Assembly: GCF_030531065.1 (NCBI RefSeq)
Contig: NZ_JAUNOQ010000012.1
Span: 1 to 63,814 of the forward strand
Length of the DNA stretch: 63,814 nucleotides
Direction of reading: 5' to 3'
Source: Phascolarctobacterium sp.
Lineage (GTDB): Bacteria; Bacillota; Negativicutes; Acidaminococcales; Acidaminococcaceae
The position numbers were made by a program, and so were the translations under genes. A model generated the notes under the pieces. The model was not told the DNA's origin. It was given only the letters and a program-made list of their open reading frames with translations, and searched no databases. Each line of letters begins with the position of its first letter. Within the stretch, counting starts at the first letter, position 1. This document shows positions 51,241-60,625 of the stretch, piece by piece.

Positions 51241-52055
51241 TGCTGAGCGATATTACTTTAGGCCAATATTTCCCCGGCAATTCCTTGGTTCATCGTCTGG
51301 ACCCGCGCACGAAGATTTTAGCGACGATTATTTATATTATCGCTATCTTTTTTGCGTCAGCGCCCTTGTCCTACGGTATTTTGACCGGCTTTGCCGCCGT
51401 TGTTATTCTGATTTCGCGGTTGCCGTGGCTGCTAGTGCTGAAATCCTTGAAGCCGATATGGATTATCGTTATTTTGACTATGCTGATTCATATGTTTACT
51501 GCGCCGGGTGAGCATATAATTTTTACCTGGAAGTTTTTAAGCGTTACCCAGGAAGGACTGGATATGGGCTTAAAGATGGCGGTGCGCCTGATTTTGCTGC
51601 TGCTGTTTTCTTCGGTGCTGACCTTTACTACTTCGCCCATTGTGCTGACGGACGGGATTGAAAGCCTGCTGCGGCCCTTTAAGCGCGTCGGCGTGCCTGC
51701 TCATGAGCTGGCTATGATGATGACCATTGCGCTGCGCTTTATACCTACTTTATTGGAAGAAACAGACCGTATTATGAAGGCGCAGACGGCTCGCGGCGCG
51801 GATTTTTCCAGCGGTAATCTTTTGGAGCGCATGAAGAATATGCTGCCGCTGCTGGTGCCGCTGTTTATCAGCGCTTTCCGCAGGGCGGACGAGCTGGCGG
51901 TGGCTATGGAGGCCCGCTGCTACCGTGGCGGCGAGGGGCGTACCCGTATGCATGAATTGGCCTTTGCCGCAGGCGATTATGCCGCGTTGACGCTGACGGT
52001 ATTGCTGGCAGTTGGCCTTGCCGTGCTGCGCTGGGGGAACGTATGCGTACTATAA
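51237..52055 (+). CDS. ecfT: ECF transporter transmembrane subunit EcfT
   Basis: About 272 residues with five or more hydrophobic segments. HRLDPRTKILATI is the usual EcfT start. Coupling helices carry the Ala-Arg-Gly-type motifs AQTARGADF and AMEARCYRG that contact the ATPases. The ATG at 51237 overlaps the ecfA2 stop (ATGA). It scaffolds the ATPases with S components encoded elsewhere. The gene overlaps truA by 13 bases. Confidence 0.93.
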   Translation: MMLSDITLGQYFPGNSLVHRLDPRTKILATIIYIIAIFFASAPLSYGILTGFAAVVILISRLPWLLVLKSLKPIWIIVILTMLIHMFTAPGEHIIFTWKFLSVTQEGLDMGLKMAVRLILLLLFSSVLTFTTSPIVLTDGIESLLRPFKRVGVPAHELAMMMTIALRFIPTLLEETDRIMKAQTARGADFSSGNLLERMKNMLPLLVPLFISAFRRADELAVAMEARCYRGGEGRTRMHELAFAAGDYAALTLTVLLAVGLAVLRWGNVCVL

Positions 52056-52807
52056 AGCTGGTTGTAGCTTATGACGGCAGCGCTTATCATGGTTTTCAAA
52101 AGCAGAAGAACGCCGTAACGGTGCAGAGCGTTTTAGAGGATATGCTGGCGAAGCTGTGCGGAGAGAGAGTGGTTACGGCAGGCAGCGGCCGCACGGACGC
52201 CGGCGTGCATGCGCTGGCGCAGACCGTAACCTTTACTACGCGGGGGCGCATTCCCTGCGCTAATATTCTGCGCGCTTCGCGCACTATGCTGCCGCGCGAT
52301 ATCGTGCTTATCGACGCGCAGGAGGTGGAGGCAGGCTTTCACGCCCGCTTCAGCGCCTGCTGGAAGGTTTATCAATATAAAATCTTATGCAACGATTACG
52401 ACGATCCCTTTATGGCGCGCTATGCCTGGCAGCTGCGGGAGCGGCTGGATATGGAGGCGATGAACGAGGCCGCCGCTTTTTTGTGCGGTACGCATGATTT
52501 CAGCGCCTTTCGCAGTACGGGCAGCGTGGAAAGCTCGGCCGTCAAAACTATATATGAGGCCTGTTGGCGGCGGCAGGGGCGGGAGCTGCTCTTTCGTATT
52601 GCCGGCGACGGCTTTTTGTACCATATGGTGCGCAATATTGTCTGGACTTTGGTACAGGTGGGGCTGGGCAAGCGCGCTCCGTCCGACGTCGCCGCCGAAC
52701 TGCTGACGCAGCGGGGCGCTGTTTTAAACGAGCCTGCGCCGCCGGAGGGCTTATATTTGGAGCAGGTTTGCTATGAGCCTTATGCGGCGCATAAGGTAAG
52801 CACATAG
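52043..52807 (+). CDS. truA: tRNA pseudouridine(38-40) synthase
   Basis: A 254-residue pseudouridine synthase. The catalytic aspartate is Asp52 in GSGRTDAGVHA, and the start RTIKLVVAYDGSAYHGFQKQ is canonical. It modifies uridines in the anticodon stem of several tRNAs. It begins inside the end of ecfT and precedes rplM, the common Firmicute order ecfA-ecfA-ecfT-truA-rplM-rpsI. Confidence 0.95.
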   Translation: MRTIKLVVAYDGSAYHGFQKQKNAVTVQSVLEDMLAKLCGERVVTAGSGRTDAGVHALAQTVTFTTRGRIPCANILRASRTMLPRDIVLIDAQEVEAGFHARFSACWKVYQYKILCNDYDDPFMARYAWQLRERLDMEAMNEAAAFLCGTHDFSAFRSTGSVESSAVKTIYEACWRRQGRELLFRIAGDGFLYHMVRNIVWTLVQVGLGKRAPSDVAAELLTQRGAVLNEPAPPEGLYLEQVCYEPYAAHKVST

Positions 52808-52870
52808 CCGGGCTTTAATACTTGCGCGACAATATTGTGCGAAAAGTGTAAAAAACTATGCAAAAATCTC

Positions 52871-52899
52871 TTGACTTACTATCTTGATTTCAGTATAAT
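52871..52899 (+). promoter_or_regulatory. rplM-rpsI promoter
   Basis: TTGACT and TATAAT are 17 bases apart, with about 95 bases of leader to the rplM ATG. Leaders of rplM in Firmicutes often hold an L13-binding structure; one might be present here, but no consensus was verified. Confidence 0.8.
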
Positions 52900-53000
52900 A
52901 TATCTACGTGATTTTCCGCTTGATTTCATTAGCCCCGAAATACGGTGAGAAGATCGCAACGAACTGTATATTTGGAATTTATCTAGGAGGGACACAAGCG

Positions 53001-53438
53001 ATGAAATCTTTTATGGCTAATCCGTCCAACATCGAACGCAAATGGTTCGTTGTTGACGCAGCTGATAAAACTCTGGGCCGTTTGGCAGCAGAGGTTGCAA
53101 AAGTCCTGCGCGGTAAGCATAAACCTACCTTTACCCCGCATATGGACACCGGTGATCACGTAATCATTATCAATGCAGATAAGGTTGTTCTGACCGGCAA
53201 AAAACTGACTAAGAAAGTTTACTTCCATCATTCCGGTTATCTCGGCGGCGACAGCTACGTAAAGGCTGGCGATATGCTGAAGAAAAACCCTGTAAAAATG
53301 GTAGAGCTGGCTGTTAAGGGTATGATTCCTCATAACCGTCTGGGCAGCGACATTTTCTCCAAGCTTCATGTATACGCTGGCAGCGAGCATCCGCATGCAG
53401 CTCAAAAACCTGAAGTAATGGAACTCAACATCAGATAA
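53001..53438 (+). CDS. rplM: 50S ribosomal protein L13
   Basis: About 145 residues, the normal length. [20 protein letters not shown] and the [12 protein letters not shown] segment are diagnostic. The ATG at 53001 follows AGGAGG by 9 bases; the longer frame upstream is leader sequence. L13 is an early assembly protein of the large subunit. It is followed by rpsI 21 bases later. Confidence 0.97.
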   Translation: MKSFMANPSNIERKWFVVDAADKTLGRLAAEVAKVLRGKHKPTFTPHMDTGDHVIIINADKVVLTGKKLTKKVYFHHSGYLGGDSYVKAGDMLKKNPVKMVELAVKGMIPHNRLGSDIFSKLHVYAGSEHPHAAQKPEVMELNIR

Positions 53439-53459
53439 CATCCGGGAGGGAACTAATAA

Positions 53460-53852
53460 ATGGCAGTAGTTACTTATAACGCAACCGGTCGTCGTAAATC
53501 TTCCGTTGCTCGCGTTCGCCTGGTTCCGGGTGAAGGCAACATCGTAATTAACGACCGCGAATTAAACCAATACTTTGGCCTGAAAACCTTGGAGCTGATT
53601 GTAAACCAACCGCTCGAAGTTACCGAAACCAAAGGCAAATATGACGTACTCGTAAACGTAAACGGCGGCGGCATCTCCGGTCAAGCCGGCGCTATCCGTC
53701 ACGGCATTGCCCGCGCATTGCTGAAGGTTGACGCTGAATTCCGTCCTGCTCTGAAAAAAGCAGGCTTCCTGACTCGCGACCCGCGCGAAAAAGAGCGTCG
53801 TAAATACGGCTTGAAGAAAGCTCGTAAAGCAAGCCAGTTCTCCAAACGTTAA
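53460..53852 (+). CDS. rpsI: 30S ribosomal protein S9
   Basis: A 130-residue protein beginning [19 protein letters not shown], with the [17 protein letters not shown] block and the conserved basic tail ending QFSKR, which reaches the P-site tRNA. Co-transcribed with rplM, ended by a hairpin terminator. Confidence 0.98.
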   Translation: MAVVTYNATGRRKSSVARVRLVPGEGNIVINDRELNQYFGLKTLELIVNQPLEVTETKGKYDVLVNVNGGGISGQAGAIRHGIARALLKVDAEFRPALKKAGFLTRDPREKERRKYGLKKARKASQFSKR

Positions 53853-53886
53853 TTTTGGGACTATTCGGCTCCAATCACAAATCGCA

Positions 53887-53925
53887 GCAAAACCCTGCAG
53901 CCAGTTGGCTGTGGGGTTTTTCTTT
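53887..53925 (+). terminator. Terminator after rpsI
   Basis: AAAACCCTGCAGCC pairs with GGCTGTGGGGTTTT around AGTT, followed by TCTTT. It ends the rplM-rpsI transcript. Confidence 0.85.
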
Positions 53926-54017
53926 ACTTTTTTGTGAAAAATATGTGCAAAAAAAGGATTTTGCCGCTTACAAAAAGAATAAAATATAGTTATCAAGCTG
54001 TAGAAGGGATGAAGCCA

Positions 54018-54389
54018 ATGCTGCTGGGAGTAGGCTGCGATATTATTGAAATAGCGAGAATAAAAAAAGCTGTGCAAAGCGAGGCCTTTAAGCGCCGGGT
54101 GTTTGCCCCAGGGGAAATAGCCTATTGCGAAAGCCGGGGCCGGCAGGCGGCAGCCAGCTTTGCCGCGCGCTTTGCCGCCAAGGAGGCGGTGCTGAAAGCG
54201 TTGGGCACGGGCCTGCGCGGCGGCTCGCTGACGGAAATAAGCGTGGCTAACGATGAGTTAGGCAGGCCGTCGGTGCAGCTTACAGGTTATCATCGGCAGC
54301 TGGCGGATGAATTGGGAGTAAAGCAAATTTTTTTGAGTATGAGCCATGCCCGCGAGATTGCGATGGCCTATGTAGTAATGGAGGATTAG
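54018..54389 (+). CDS. acpS: Holo-[acyl-carrier-protein] synthase
   Basis: About 123 residues, the typical AcpS length. GVGCDIIEIARIKKA contains the Mg-binding aspartate and FAAKEAVLKALG the catalytic Glu/Lys helix. It transfers 4'-phosphopantetheine from CoA to acyl carrier protein. The ATG at 54018 is preferred (GAAGGG 9 bases upstream); longer forms from 53934 or 54009 are unlikely. Three bases separate it from nnr, a frequent pairing. Confidence 0.94.
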   Translation: MLLGVGCDIIEIARIKKAVQSEAFKRRVFAPGEIAYCESRGRQAAASFAARFAAKEAVLKALGTGLRGGSLTEISVANDELGRPSVQLTGYHRQLADELGVKQIFLSMSHAREIAMAYVVMED

Positions 54390-54392
54390 GAC

Positions 54393-55982
54393 ATGAAGCT
54401 TGTTACGGCACAGGAAATGAAGGAAATAGACTGTTTGGCAACGGCAGAATACGGCGTACCCGGACTGCTGCTGATGGACGCGGCGGCCAAGCAGGTGGCC
54501 GACGTTGTTTTGCAGTATTTGCCGGAAGAACGCGAGGGCCGCGCAGTGATTTTTTGCGGCGGCGGCAATAACGGGGGCGACGGCTTTGGCGCCGGGCGCT
54601 GGCTGCTGACCTGCGGCGTGCAGGCGCGGGCCTTTTTGGTTGGCGCTGCGCCGGAGCAAGTAAGCGGCGACGCGGCGGTGGAAATGCAGCTGTACCGACA
54701 GGCTGGAGGCAGCGTGGAGGTTTTAAACAGCGAGGACGACTGGCTGGTGGCGCAGCTGGCTGCGGAACGTGCCGACGTTTTGGTGGACGCTTTGCTGGGC
54801 ACGGGCTTCAGCGGCGAACTGCGGCCTGCTGCCCGACGCGCCTGCCAGCTGCTGAATAAAAGCGCCGCGCCGGTGATTGCCGTGGATATTCCCAGCGGCG
54901 TGCAGGCTGACGACGGCATGGCTGCAAGTGACGCAGTACGGGCAGCGGCTACGGTGACAATGGCTCTCCCCAAGACGGGGCTGCTGCTGTATCCGGGACG
55001 CGAGCATGCCGGCAAGCTTTTTGTGGCGAATATTGGTATGCCTGCCAAGCTGATGGACGCTTACCCCAGTCGCAAGTACCGCATTACCGGCGCTATGGTG
55101 CGTGCTTTGCTGCCGCTGCGGGCGGCCAACGCGCATAAGGGCGATGCCGGACGCGTGCTGATTTGCGCGGGCAGCCCCGGTTATACGGGAGCTGCGGCCT
55201 TGTGCGGCAATGCGGCTGTGAAGGCCGGGGCGGGGCTGGTATCGCTGCTGACGCCGCTCAGCAGCCGCGAGGTTTTAGCGGTGAAGCTGACGGAGGTTAT
55301 GGTGCACGGTTTGCTGGAGCGGATGCCCGGCGTTTTGGGCGGCGGCGCGGCCAACGATGTGCTGCAGCGTTCGCAGAACGCCGACGTGCTGGCGCTGGGA
55401 CCGGGCTTGGGCGTGTCCGAAAGTACGCAGCAGGCTGTGCGCGATATTTTGACCAGGGCCGAGCTGCCAGTGGTCATCGACGCCGACGCTTTAACCGCTT
55501 TGCAGGGACATACAGATCTGCTGGCGCAGATGCAGGCGCCTAAGGCGCTGACGCCGCATCCCGGCGAGATGGCGCGCCTGACGGGTCTGGCTGTGGAGGA
55601 GATTGACCGCGACAGAATTAACGTGGCCGCTAAATATGCCGGGGAGTGGCAGGCTGTGCTGGTATTGAAGGGCGCGCCGACCGTTATCGGCTGCCCGGAT
55701 GGGACGGTCTATGTGAACAGCACGGGCAGCAGCGCTTTGGCTACCGGCGGCAGCGGCGACGTGCTGACGGGCATTATTGCCGCTTTGGCAGCGCAGGGAA
55801 TTACCTTGCAGGAGGCGGCTGTTTGCGGCGTTTACCTGCACGGTCTGGCAGGCACGCTGGCCTGCGGCGACGTGGGCCTGGCGGCGGGCGAAATCGCCGC
55901 GCATTTAGGCGAGGCAAGACGGCAGGCGCTGGCTGAAATGTCTGTTGGGGTTTACAATACGGGCTTAATAATGATAAAATAA
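54393..55982 (+). CDS. nnr: Bifunctional NAD(P)H-hydrate repair enzyme (epimerase and dehydratase)
   Basis: A 529-residue fusion. The N-terminal YjeF domain (to about 215) has FCGGGNNGGDGFGAGR and epimerises damaged NAD(P)HX. The C-terminal ribokinase-fold dehydratase (about 225-525) carries GSPGYTGAA and the signature GGSGDVLTGIIAAL, removing water at the cost of ADP or ATP. It follows acpS immediately. The product rescues hydrated nicotinamide cofactors in the cytoplasm. Confidence 0.95.
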   Translation: MKLVTAQEMKEIDCLATAEYGVPGLLLMDAAAKQVADVVLQYLPEEREGRAVIFCGGGNNGGDGFGAGRWLLTCGVQARAFLVGAAPEQVSGDAAVEMQLYRQAGGSVEVLNSEDDWLVAQLAAERADVLVDALLGTGFSGELRPAARRACQLLNKSAAPVIAVDIPSGVQADDGMAASDAVRAAATVTMALPKTGLLLYPGREHAGKLFVANIGMPAKLMDAYPSRKYRITGAMVRALLPLRAANAHKGDAGRVLICAGSPGYTGAAALCGNAAVKAGAGLVSLLTPLSSREVLAVKLTEVMVHGLLERMPGVLGGGAANDVLQRSQNADVLALGPGLGVSESTQQAVRDILTRAELPVVIDADALTALQGHTDLLAQMQAPKALTPHPGEMARLTGLAVEEIDRDRINVAAKYAGEWQAVLVLKGAPTVIGCPDGTVYVNSTGSSALATGGSGDVLTGIIAALAAQGITLQEAAVCGVYLHGLAGTLACGDVGLAAGEIAAHLGEARRQALAEMSVGVYNTGLIMIK

Positions 55983-56018
55983 AATATTAAAGCTTTTCGA
56001 TAAAATAAGGTTGATGAG

Positions 56019-57263
56019 GTGATATTCTTGCGCAAAATATTTTTGCTGGCGCTGCTGTGCTGTTGCCTGCTGTTGACAGCGGCGGCGGAAGCGGCGCAGG
56101 TAACTGATGTAAAATGGGGCGTGGATAAGGATAATGTTTTGCGTTTTGTTGTGGACGCAACCGATTCCGCAGGCTACGCCGTGGAGCTGGAGGACGGATT
56201 GCTCAAACTGACGGTGAACGCTAAGGCTGAAGCAGGCGTGCTTAAAGTAAGCAAAATAAAGAGCGCCGTCGCCGACAGTATGCAGGTCGTGGCTAACGGC
56301 AGCAATACTGTGGTGCGCGTGCCCTTGAAGATGCGGCTTACGAGCGGCGACTATAAAGCTTTTACGTTAAAGAAGGACCCCGTGACCAAACGTCCCTTTC
56401 GCGTGGTCCTGGACGTAACGGCGGCTAAAAAAACGACAAGCGCGGCGGCTGGCGCGGGCACGGCGGTAGTAGTGGGAACGCGTCCCGTAGTGGGCAGCAC
56501 GCCGACGAAAGGCGGCGCGGCCACGGTAGGCGCAACGCCGAAAGAAACGCCTAAGCCCGTAGTGCGGACGGACGATAAAAAGCCGGACGACAAAAAAGAA
56601 AGCAGTAAAAAGGAAGATAGTAAAAAAGATAAGGACAAAGAGAAAAAGGAAGAGCGGGCCGTTAAGGGCAGCGGCAAATTCCGCACCAACGGCGGCTTGA
56701 AGGATAAGATTATTACTTTGGACGCCGGGCATGGCGGCAGCGACCCCGGAGCCATCGGCGCTAAAGGGACTAAGGAAAAGACGATTACGCTGGCCATCAC
56801 TTTGAAGGTGCAGGAGCTTTTGAAAAAGAAGGGCGCCAAGGTTTATATGACCCGCACTAAGGACGTGGACGTTTACGGCCCGAATGCCAGCGACAAGGAC
56901 GAACTGCAGGCGCGCGTCAACGTGGCGGAAAAATATAATTCCGATTTGTTCCTGAGCCTGCATATCAATTCGTCGGTCAATAAGAGCGTCGGCGGTTTTT
57001 CCACCTATTATTATCCCAAGACGAACCACGACCTGCGCATTGCGCAAGCCGTGCAGAAGCAGCTGACGGATAATTTCGGCGTGGACGATTTGGGCGTGCG
57101 CCAGGCTAATTTCTATGTGGTGAAGCGGTGCAGTATGCCGGCCGCTTTGCTGGAGATGTGCTTTATCAGCAATCCCAAGGAAGAAACGCTGATGCAGAGC
57201 AATTGGTTCCAGAAAAAAACTGCGTCGATGATTGTCGCAGGCATTGAAAAATATTTTGCATAA
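56019..57263 (+). CDS. N-acetylmuramoyl-L-alanine amidase (AMIN plus Amidase_3)
   Basis: About 414 residues. A signal peptide (FLLALLCCCLLLTAAAEA), an AMIN-like targeting domain (about 30-130), a Thr/Ala then Lys/Asp/Glu-rich linker (about 140-215) and a zinc amidase domain from about 228. His238 in LDAGHGGSDPGA, a downstream Glu and SLHINSS complete the metal site; LLEMCFISN holds the catalytic Glu. It cleaves stem peptides from glycan strands in the periplasm. The start may be GTG 56019 or TTG 56028. Confidence 0.88.
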   Translation: MIFLRKIFLLALLCCCLLLTAAAEAAQVTDVKWGVDKDNVLRFVVDATDSAGYAVELEDGLLKLTVNAKAEAGVLKVSKIKSAVADSMQVVANGSNTVVRVPLKMRLTSGDYKAFTLKKDPVTKRPFRVVLDVTAAKKTTSAAAGAGTAVVVGTRPVVGSTPTKGGAATVGATPKETPKPVVRTDDKKPDDKKESSKKEDSKKDKDKEKKEERAVKGSGKFRTNGGLKDKIITLDAGHGGSDPGAIGAKGTKEKTITLAITLKVQELLKKKGAKVYMTRTKDVDVYGPNASDKDELQARVNVAEKYNSDLFLSLHINSSVNKSVGGFSTYYYPKTNHDLRIAQAVQKQLTDNFGVDDLGVRQANFYVVKRCSMPAALLEMCFISNPKEETLMQSNWFQKKTASMIVAGIEKYFA

Positions 57264-57278
57264 ACGGAGGCAGTATCG

Positions 57279-57815
57279 ATGAAAAAATTATTTTTAGTAA
57301 TGCTGCTTGTGTTTGCAGTAATTAACAGCGGCTGCTTTGGCGACGAACCGAAGCGGCAGGGACAGCCTGTTGCGCCGGCGCAGCAGGAAGTAAAGCAGAT
57401 AAGCTTTGTTGTTTACCGTGCGGCGGCTGACGGCAGCGAAAAGCTGCTGCCGGAAAAGATTACGATGCAGGATAACGGCAAAACCTTGCCGGAAAACGCG
57501 CTGACCGCTTTGGTAAGCGCCAAACCGCAGGACGCGCGTATGGACGACGTAGTGCCCATCGGCACGAAGGTTTTGGGCTTGAAAATCGACGCGGACGGCA
57601 CGGCTTACGCCGATTTTTCCAAGGAACTGGCGAAAAGGTCTTACGGCTCTTATAACGAGATGATGCTGTGCTACGCTATCGCCAACACGCTGACGGAATT
57701 TCCGGAGATCCAGCGGGTGCAGATTATGGTGGAGGGCAAGAAGGTTGTATCCCTGAGCGGGCATATGGATTTGGAGGACCCGCTGACGCGCAACGAAAGT
57801 TTGCTCAATAAATAG
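57279..57815 (+). CDS. GerMN-domain lipoprotein
   Basis: A 178-residue protein with a lipobox (VINSGC) and a GerMN domain (about 45-165): VLGLKIDADGTAYADFSKEL and the IANTLTEFPEIQRVQIMVEGKKV region are typical. GerMN domains occur in Bacillus GerM and in envelope lipoproteins of non-sporulating Firmicutes and often sit beside cell-wall amidases, as here (16 bases after). A role in peptidoglycan binding or regulation is inferred. Confidence 0.85.
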   Translation: MKKLFLVMLLVFAVINSGCFGDEPKRQGQPVAPAQQEVKQISFVVYRAAADGSEKLLPEKITMQDNGKTLPENALTALVSAKPQDARMDDVVPIGTKVLGLKIDADGTAYADFSKELAKRSYGSYNEMMLCYAIANTLTEFPEIQRVQIMVEGKKVVSLSGHMDLEDPLTRNESLLNK

Positions 57816-57832
57816 GCGCAGGGAGAGATAGT

Positions 57833-58306
57833 ATGCAGATGTATTTAAAAGACGCGGCGGCTACGGAGGCGCTGGGCTTGCTGCTCGGCAAGCACGCTGC
57901 TTCCGGCGACGTTTATTGCCTGAACGGCGATCTGGGCGCTGGCAAAACGCTGCTCAGCCGCGGCGTGGCGCGGGCCTTGGGCGCGCCGCCGGAGGATGTG
58001 ACCAGCCCCACCTTTGCTATTATGAATGTGTACCGGGGACGGGAGCTGGAGGTGCGGCATTTTGATTTGTACCGCCTGAACCGTCCGGAGGAGCTGGAGG
58101 ATATCGGCTTTGACGAATATGCGGGCGGCGAGGGCGTAACGCTTATCGAATGGGCCGATTTATTTGCCGGACAGCTGCCGGAGGAATATTTAAAAATTGA
58201 ACTGCGCCGTGAGGGCGCAGGACGCAGGGCTGTGCTGACGCCCTGTGGGCAGCGTTACGAAGCGCTGCTGAAGGAGGTAAAGCAGGATGCTGACTTTAGC
58301 TATTGA
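57833..58306 (+). CDS. tsaE: tRNA threonylcarbamoyladenosine synthesis ATPase TsaE
   Basis: A 157-residue P-loop protein: Walker A GDLGAGKTLLSRGVARALG and TSPTFAIMNVYRG are diagnostic. With TsaB and TsaD it makes the t6A37 modification of ANN-decoding tRNAs. The ATG follows GGGAGAG. It overlaps tsaB by 20 bases. ATG at 57839 is a possible alternative start. Confidence 0.95.
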   Translation: MQMYLKDAAATEALGLLLGKHAASGDVYCLNGDLGAGKTLLSRGVARALGAPPEDVTSPTFAIMNVYRGRELEVRHFDLYRLNRPEELEDIGFDEYAGGEGVTLIEWADLFAGQLPEEYLKIELRREGAGRRAVLTPCGQRYEALLKEVKQDADFSY

Positions 58307-58982
58307 TACGGCGACCAAGGTTTGTACGGCGGCTTTATGCCGCGAGCGGGAGCTGTTGGCCGAATATACGATTAATATGGGCATGACTCATTCCGAGGGC
58401 CTGCTGCCGCAGCTGGAGCAGCTGCTGGCGCGCACGGGCACGGCTAAAAAGGATATTGGCTTGCTGGCTGTCAGCATGGGGCCGGGCTCCTTTACGGGGC
58501 TGCGCATCGGGCTGGCAACGGCGGAGGCCATGGCCTACAGCTGGCGGTGCTGCCTGCACGGCGTGGATACGCTGAAGGCGCTGGCCTATAACACGCCCTT
58601 GGAGGGCCTGGTGCTGTCGCCGGTGTTGGACGCGCAGAAGGGTAATTTTTACCAGGCGCTTTATCGCTGGCAGGACGGCAGGCTGCAGAAGCTGGAAGCC
58701 GTGCAGGTTGTAAGCGGCGACAGAGCGCTGGAGCGGATTGCCTTGCAGGGTAGCCCGGCGTTGCTGCTGGGCGAATGCGCCCGTTTAGCGCAAAAGGGCT
58801 TGCCCTGCGGCGTGCAGGCCGCGCCGCAGGCTTTGCGGACGCCGCGCGCCAGCTCGGTGGCGTGGGCGGCGCTGGACGAGTTCGACCCGGAGGCGGATAG
58901 AAAAATTTTTGGCTTGGAGCCTTACTATATCAGAAGATCAGAGGCAGAGGAATTGTGGGAGAAGAAACAACAGCAGCAGTAA
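58287..58982 (+). CDS. tsaB: tRNA threonylcarbamoyladenosine synthesis protein TsaB
   Basis: A 231-residue actin-fold protein: LTLAIDTATKVCTAAL start and SMGPGSFTGLRIGLATAEA are characteristic. TsaB lacks catalytic residues and forms a complex with TsaD and TsaE. It overlaps tsaE at its start and rimI at its end, indicating one transcript. Confidence 0.95.
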   Translation: MLTLAIDTATKVCTAALCRERELLAEYTINMGMTHSEGLLPQLEQLLARTGTAKKDIGLLAVSMGPGSFTGLRIGLATAEAMAYSWRCCLHGVDTLKALAYNTPLEGLVLSPVLDAQKGNFYQALYRWQDGRLQKLEAVQVVSGDRALERIALQGSPALLLGECARLAQKGLPCGVQAAPQALRTPRASSVAWAALDEFDPEADRKIFGLEPYYIRRSEAEELWEKKQQQQ

Positions 58983-59431
58983 GCTTTAGACCGTTGGTTG
59001 CGGCGGATATTCCGGAAGTCGCCGCTATCGAGGCGGAAGCCTTTTACGACGCCTGGAACGAAAATATGCTGCTGAACGAGCTGAATAACAGCTTGTCCAC
59101 ATATTTGGCCATGGAATGCGGCGGACGTTTGATTGGCTACGCAGGCTTTTGGCTGGTGGCCGGGGAAGCGCAGATCACCCGTGTGGCGGTGGCGCAGGCT
59201 GAACGCGGGCAGGGCTGCGGTACGCGGCTGACGGCGGCGCTGGTAAGCAAGGCGTGGGAGCTGGGGGCCGAGGCCGTTACGCTGGAGGTGCGCGAAAGCA
59301 ATCTGGCCGCGCAGAAGGCCTATCTTACCTGCGGCTTTGCCAGCGAAGGCGTCAGGCCGCATTATTACGAGGATAATCACGAAAATGCGGTGATTATGTG
59401 GCTGTATAAGGAAGGGGCGCGTCATGTCTGA
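58955..59431 (+). CDS. rimI: Ribosomal-protein-alanine N-acetyltransferase RimI
   Basis: A 158-residue GNAT acetyltransferase. [23 protein letters not shown] is the acetyl-CoA binding R/QxxGxG/A region and [18 protein letters not shown] the C-terminal motif typical of RimI. It likely acetylates the N-terminus of S18 and perhaps other proteins. GTG start inside tsaB, preceded by GAGGCAGAGG; it overlaps tsaD by 8 bases. Confidence 0.92.
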   Translation: MGEETTAAVSFRPLVAADIPEVAAIEAEAFYDAWNENMLLNELNNSLSTYLAMECGGRLIGYAGFWLVAGEAQITRVAVAQAERGQGCGTRLTAALVSKAWELGAEAVTLEVRESNLAAQKAYLTCGFASEGVRPHYYEDNHENAVIMWLYKEGARHV

Positions 59432-60455
59432 GGTGCTTAGGCAGGAAAAGGATATTTATATATTGGGCATCGAAAGCAGCTGCGACGAAACGGCGGCGGC
59501 AGTAGTGAAAAACGGTCGCGAGGTTCTGAGCAATATTATTTCGTCCCAAATCGTAATTCATCGGAAGTTTGGCGGCGTTGTGCCGGAAATAGCTTCCCGC
59601 AAGCATATTGAAAATATAATGCCCGTTATCGACGAGGCTTTGAGCCGGGCGCAGGTACCTCTGGAGCAGATCGACGCTGTGGCAGTTACCTATGGCCCCG
59701 GCCTGGTAGGCGCTTTGCTGGTGGGCTTGTCGGCGGCGAAGGCGCTGGCCTGGGCTGCGGATAAGCCCTTAATCGGCGTTAATCATCTGGAGGGGCACGT
59801 CTTTGCCAATTTTTTGACCGACCCGGAGCTGAAGCCGCCCTTTATGGCTTTAGTTGTCAGCGGCGGGCATACGGCGCTGCTCAAGGTTACGGGCTATAAC
59901 AGCTTTGAGCTGATGGGGCAGACCCGCGACGACGCTGCGGGCGAAGCCTTTGATAAAATTGCCCGCGTTATGGGGCTGCCCTATCCGGGCGGGCCGGAAA
60001 TCGAGCGCCTGGCTCTGAGCGGCAGCGACGCGGCGATGCAGTTCCCGCTGGCGCGTTTGGACAAGCCCTATGAATTCAGCTTCAGCGGACTCAAATCCGC
60101 CGTCATCAATTATTTGCACAATCAGGAGCAGGCCGGCAGGCCGGTTAATCATGCCGACGTAGCCGCTTCCTTCCAGAAGGCGGTCGTGGACGCGCTGGTT
60201 AAGCAGGCCGTGCTGGCCATGCAGGCTACGGGCTATCAAAAAATTGTGCTGGCCGGCGGCGTATCCGCCAATAAAACGCTGCAAAACACGCTGGCGGCCG
60301 CAATGAAGGGCATTGGCGCCGAGCTGGTGCATCCAACGCCGATCCTGTGTACTGATAATGCGGTGATGATTGCCTGCCGCGGTTATTTTATGTATCGGGC
60401 CGGCATGCGCAGTCCACTGGATTTAAACGCTGTTCCATCGCTTAAATTGGGGTGA
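59424..60455 (+). CDS. tsaD: tRNA threonylcarbamoyladenosine transferase TsaD
   Basis: A 343-residue actin-fold enzyme with iron-binding [11 protein letters not shown], the N-terminal [16 protein letters not shown] and SGGHTALL. It transfers threonylcarbamoyl to A37 of tRNA. The last gene of the tsaE-tsaB-rimI-tsaD run, all overlapping; no terminator is obvious, only the DnaA-box-like cluster after it. Confidence 0.97.
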   Translation: MSEVLRQEKDIYILGIESSCDETAAAVVKNGREVLSNIISSQIVIHRKFGGVVPEIASRKHIENIMPVIDEALSRAQVPLEQIDAVAVTYGPGLVGALLVGLSAAKALAWAADKPLIGVNHLEGHVFANFLTDPELKPPFMALVVSGGHTALLKVTGYNSFELMGQTRDDAAGEAFDKIARVMGLPYPGGPEIERLALSGSDAAMQFPLARLDKPYEFSFSGLKSAVINYLHNQEQAGRPVNHADVAASFQKAVVDALVKQAVLAMQATGYQKIVLAGGVSANKTLQNTLAAAMKGIGAELVHPTPILCTDNAVMIACRGYFMYRAGMRSPLDLNAVPSLKLG

Positions 60456-60482
60456 ACAAATATCCAACAGAGTGCATAAGCC

Positions 60483-60564
60483 TGTGGATAGTGTGGATAG
60501 CCTGGGTAAAACGGCCTGCACAGGCGCTGATTGCTGTGCATAAATCTGTGGATAGTGTGGATAA
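60483..60564. repeat. Cluster of DnaA-box-like TGTGGATAR repeats
   Basis: TGTGGATAG occurs at 60483-60491, 60492-60500 and 60547-60555, and TGTGGATAA (the exact complement of the DnaA box TTATCCACA) at 60556-60564. They form two tandem doublets, 64 bases apart. TGTGCATAA (60535-60543) is a near match and GGTGGATTA follows at about 60569. They lie between tsaD and the histidine kinase gene. DnaA binding is inferred. Confidence 0.55.
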
Positions 60565-60625
60565 AAGGGTGGATTAAAGGCTGTCTGCTGTGGAAAGGAC
60601 AGCTAAGGAGGAAAGCGGATAAACA

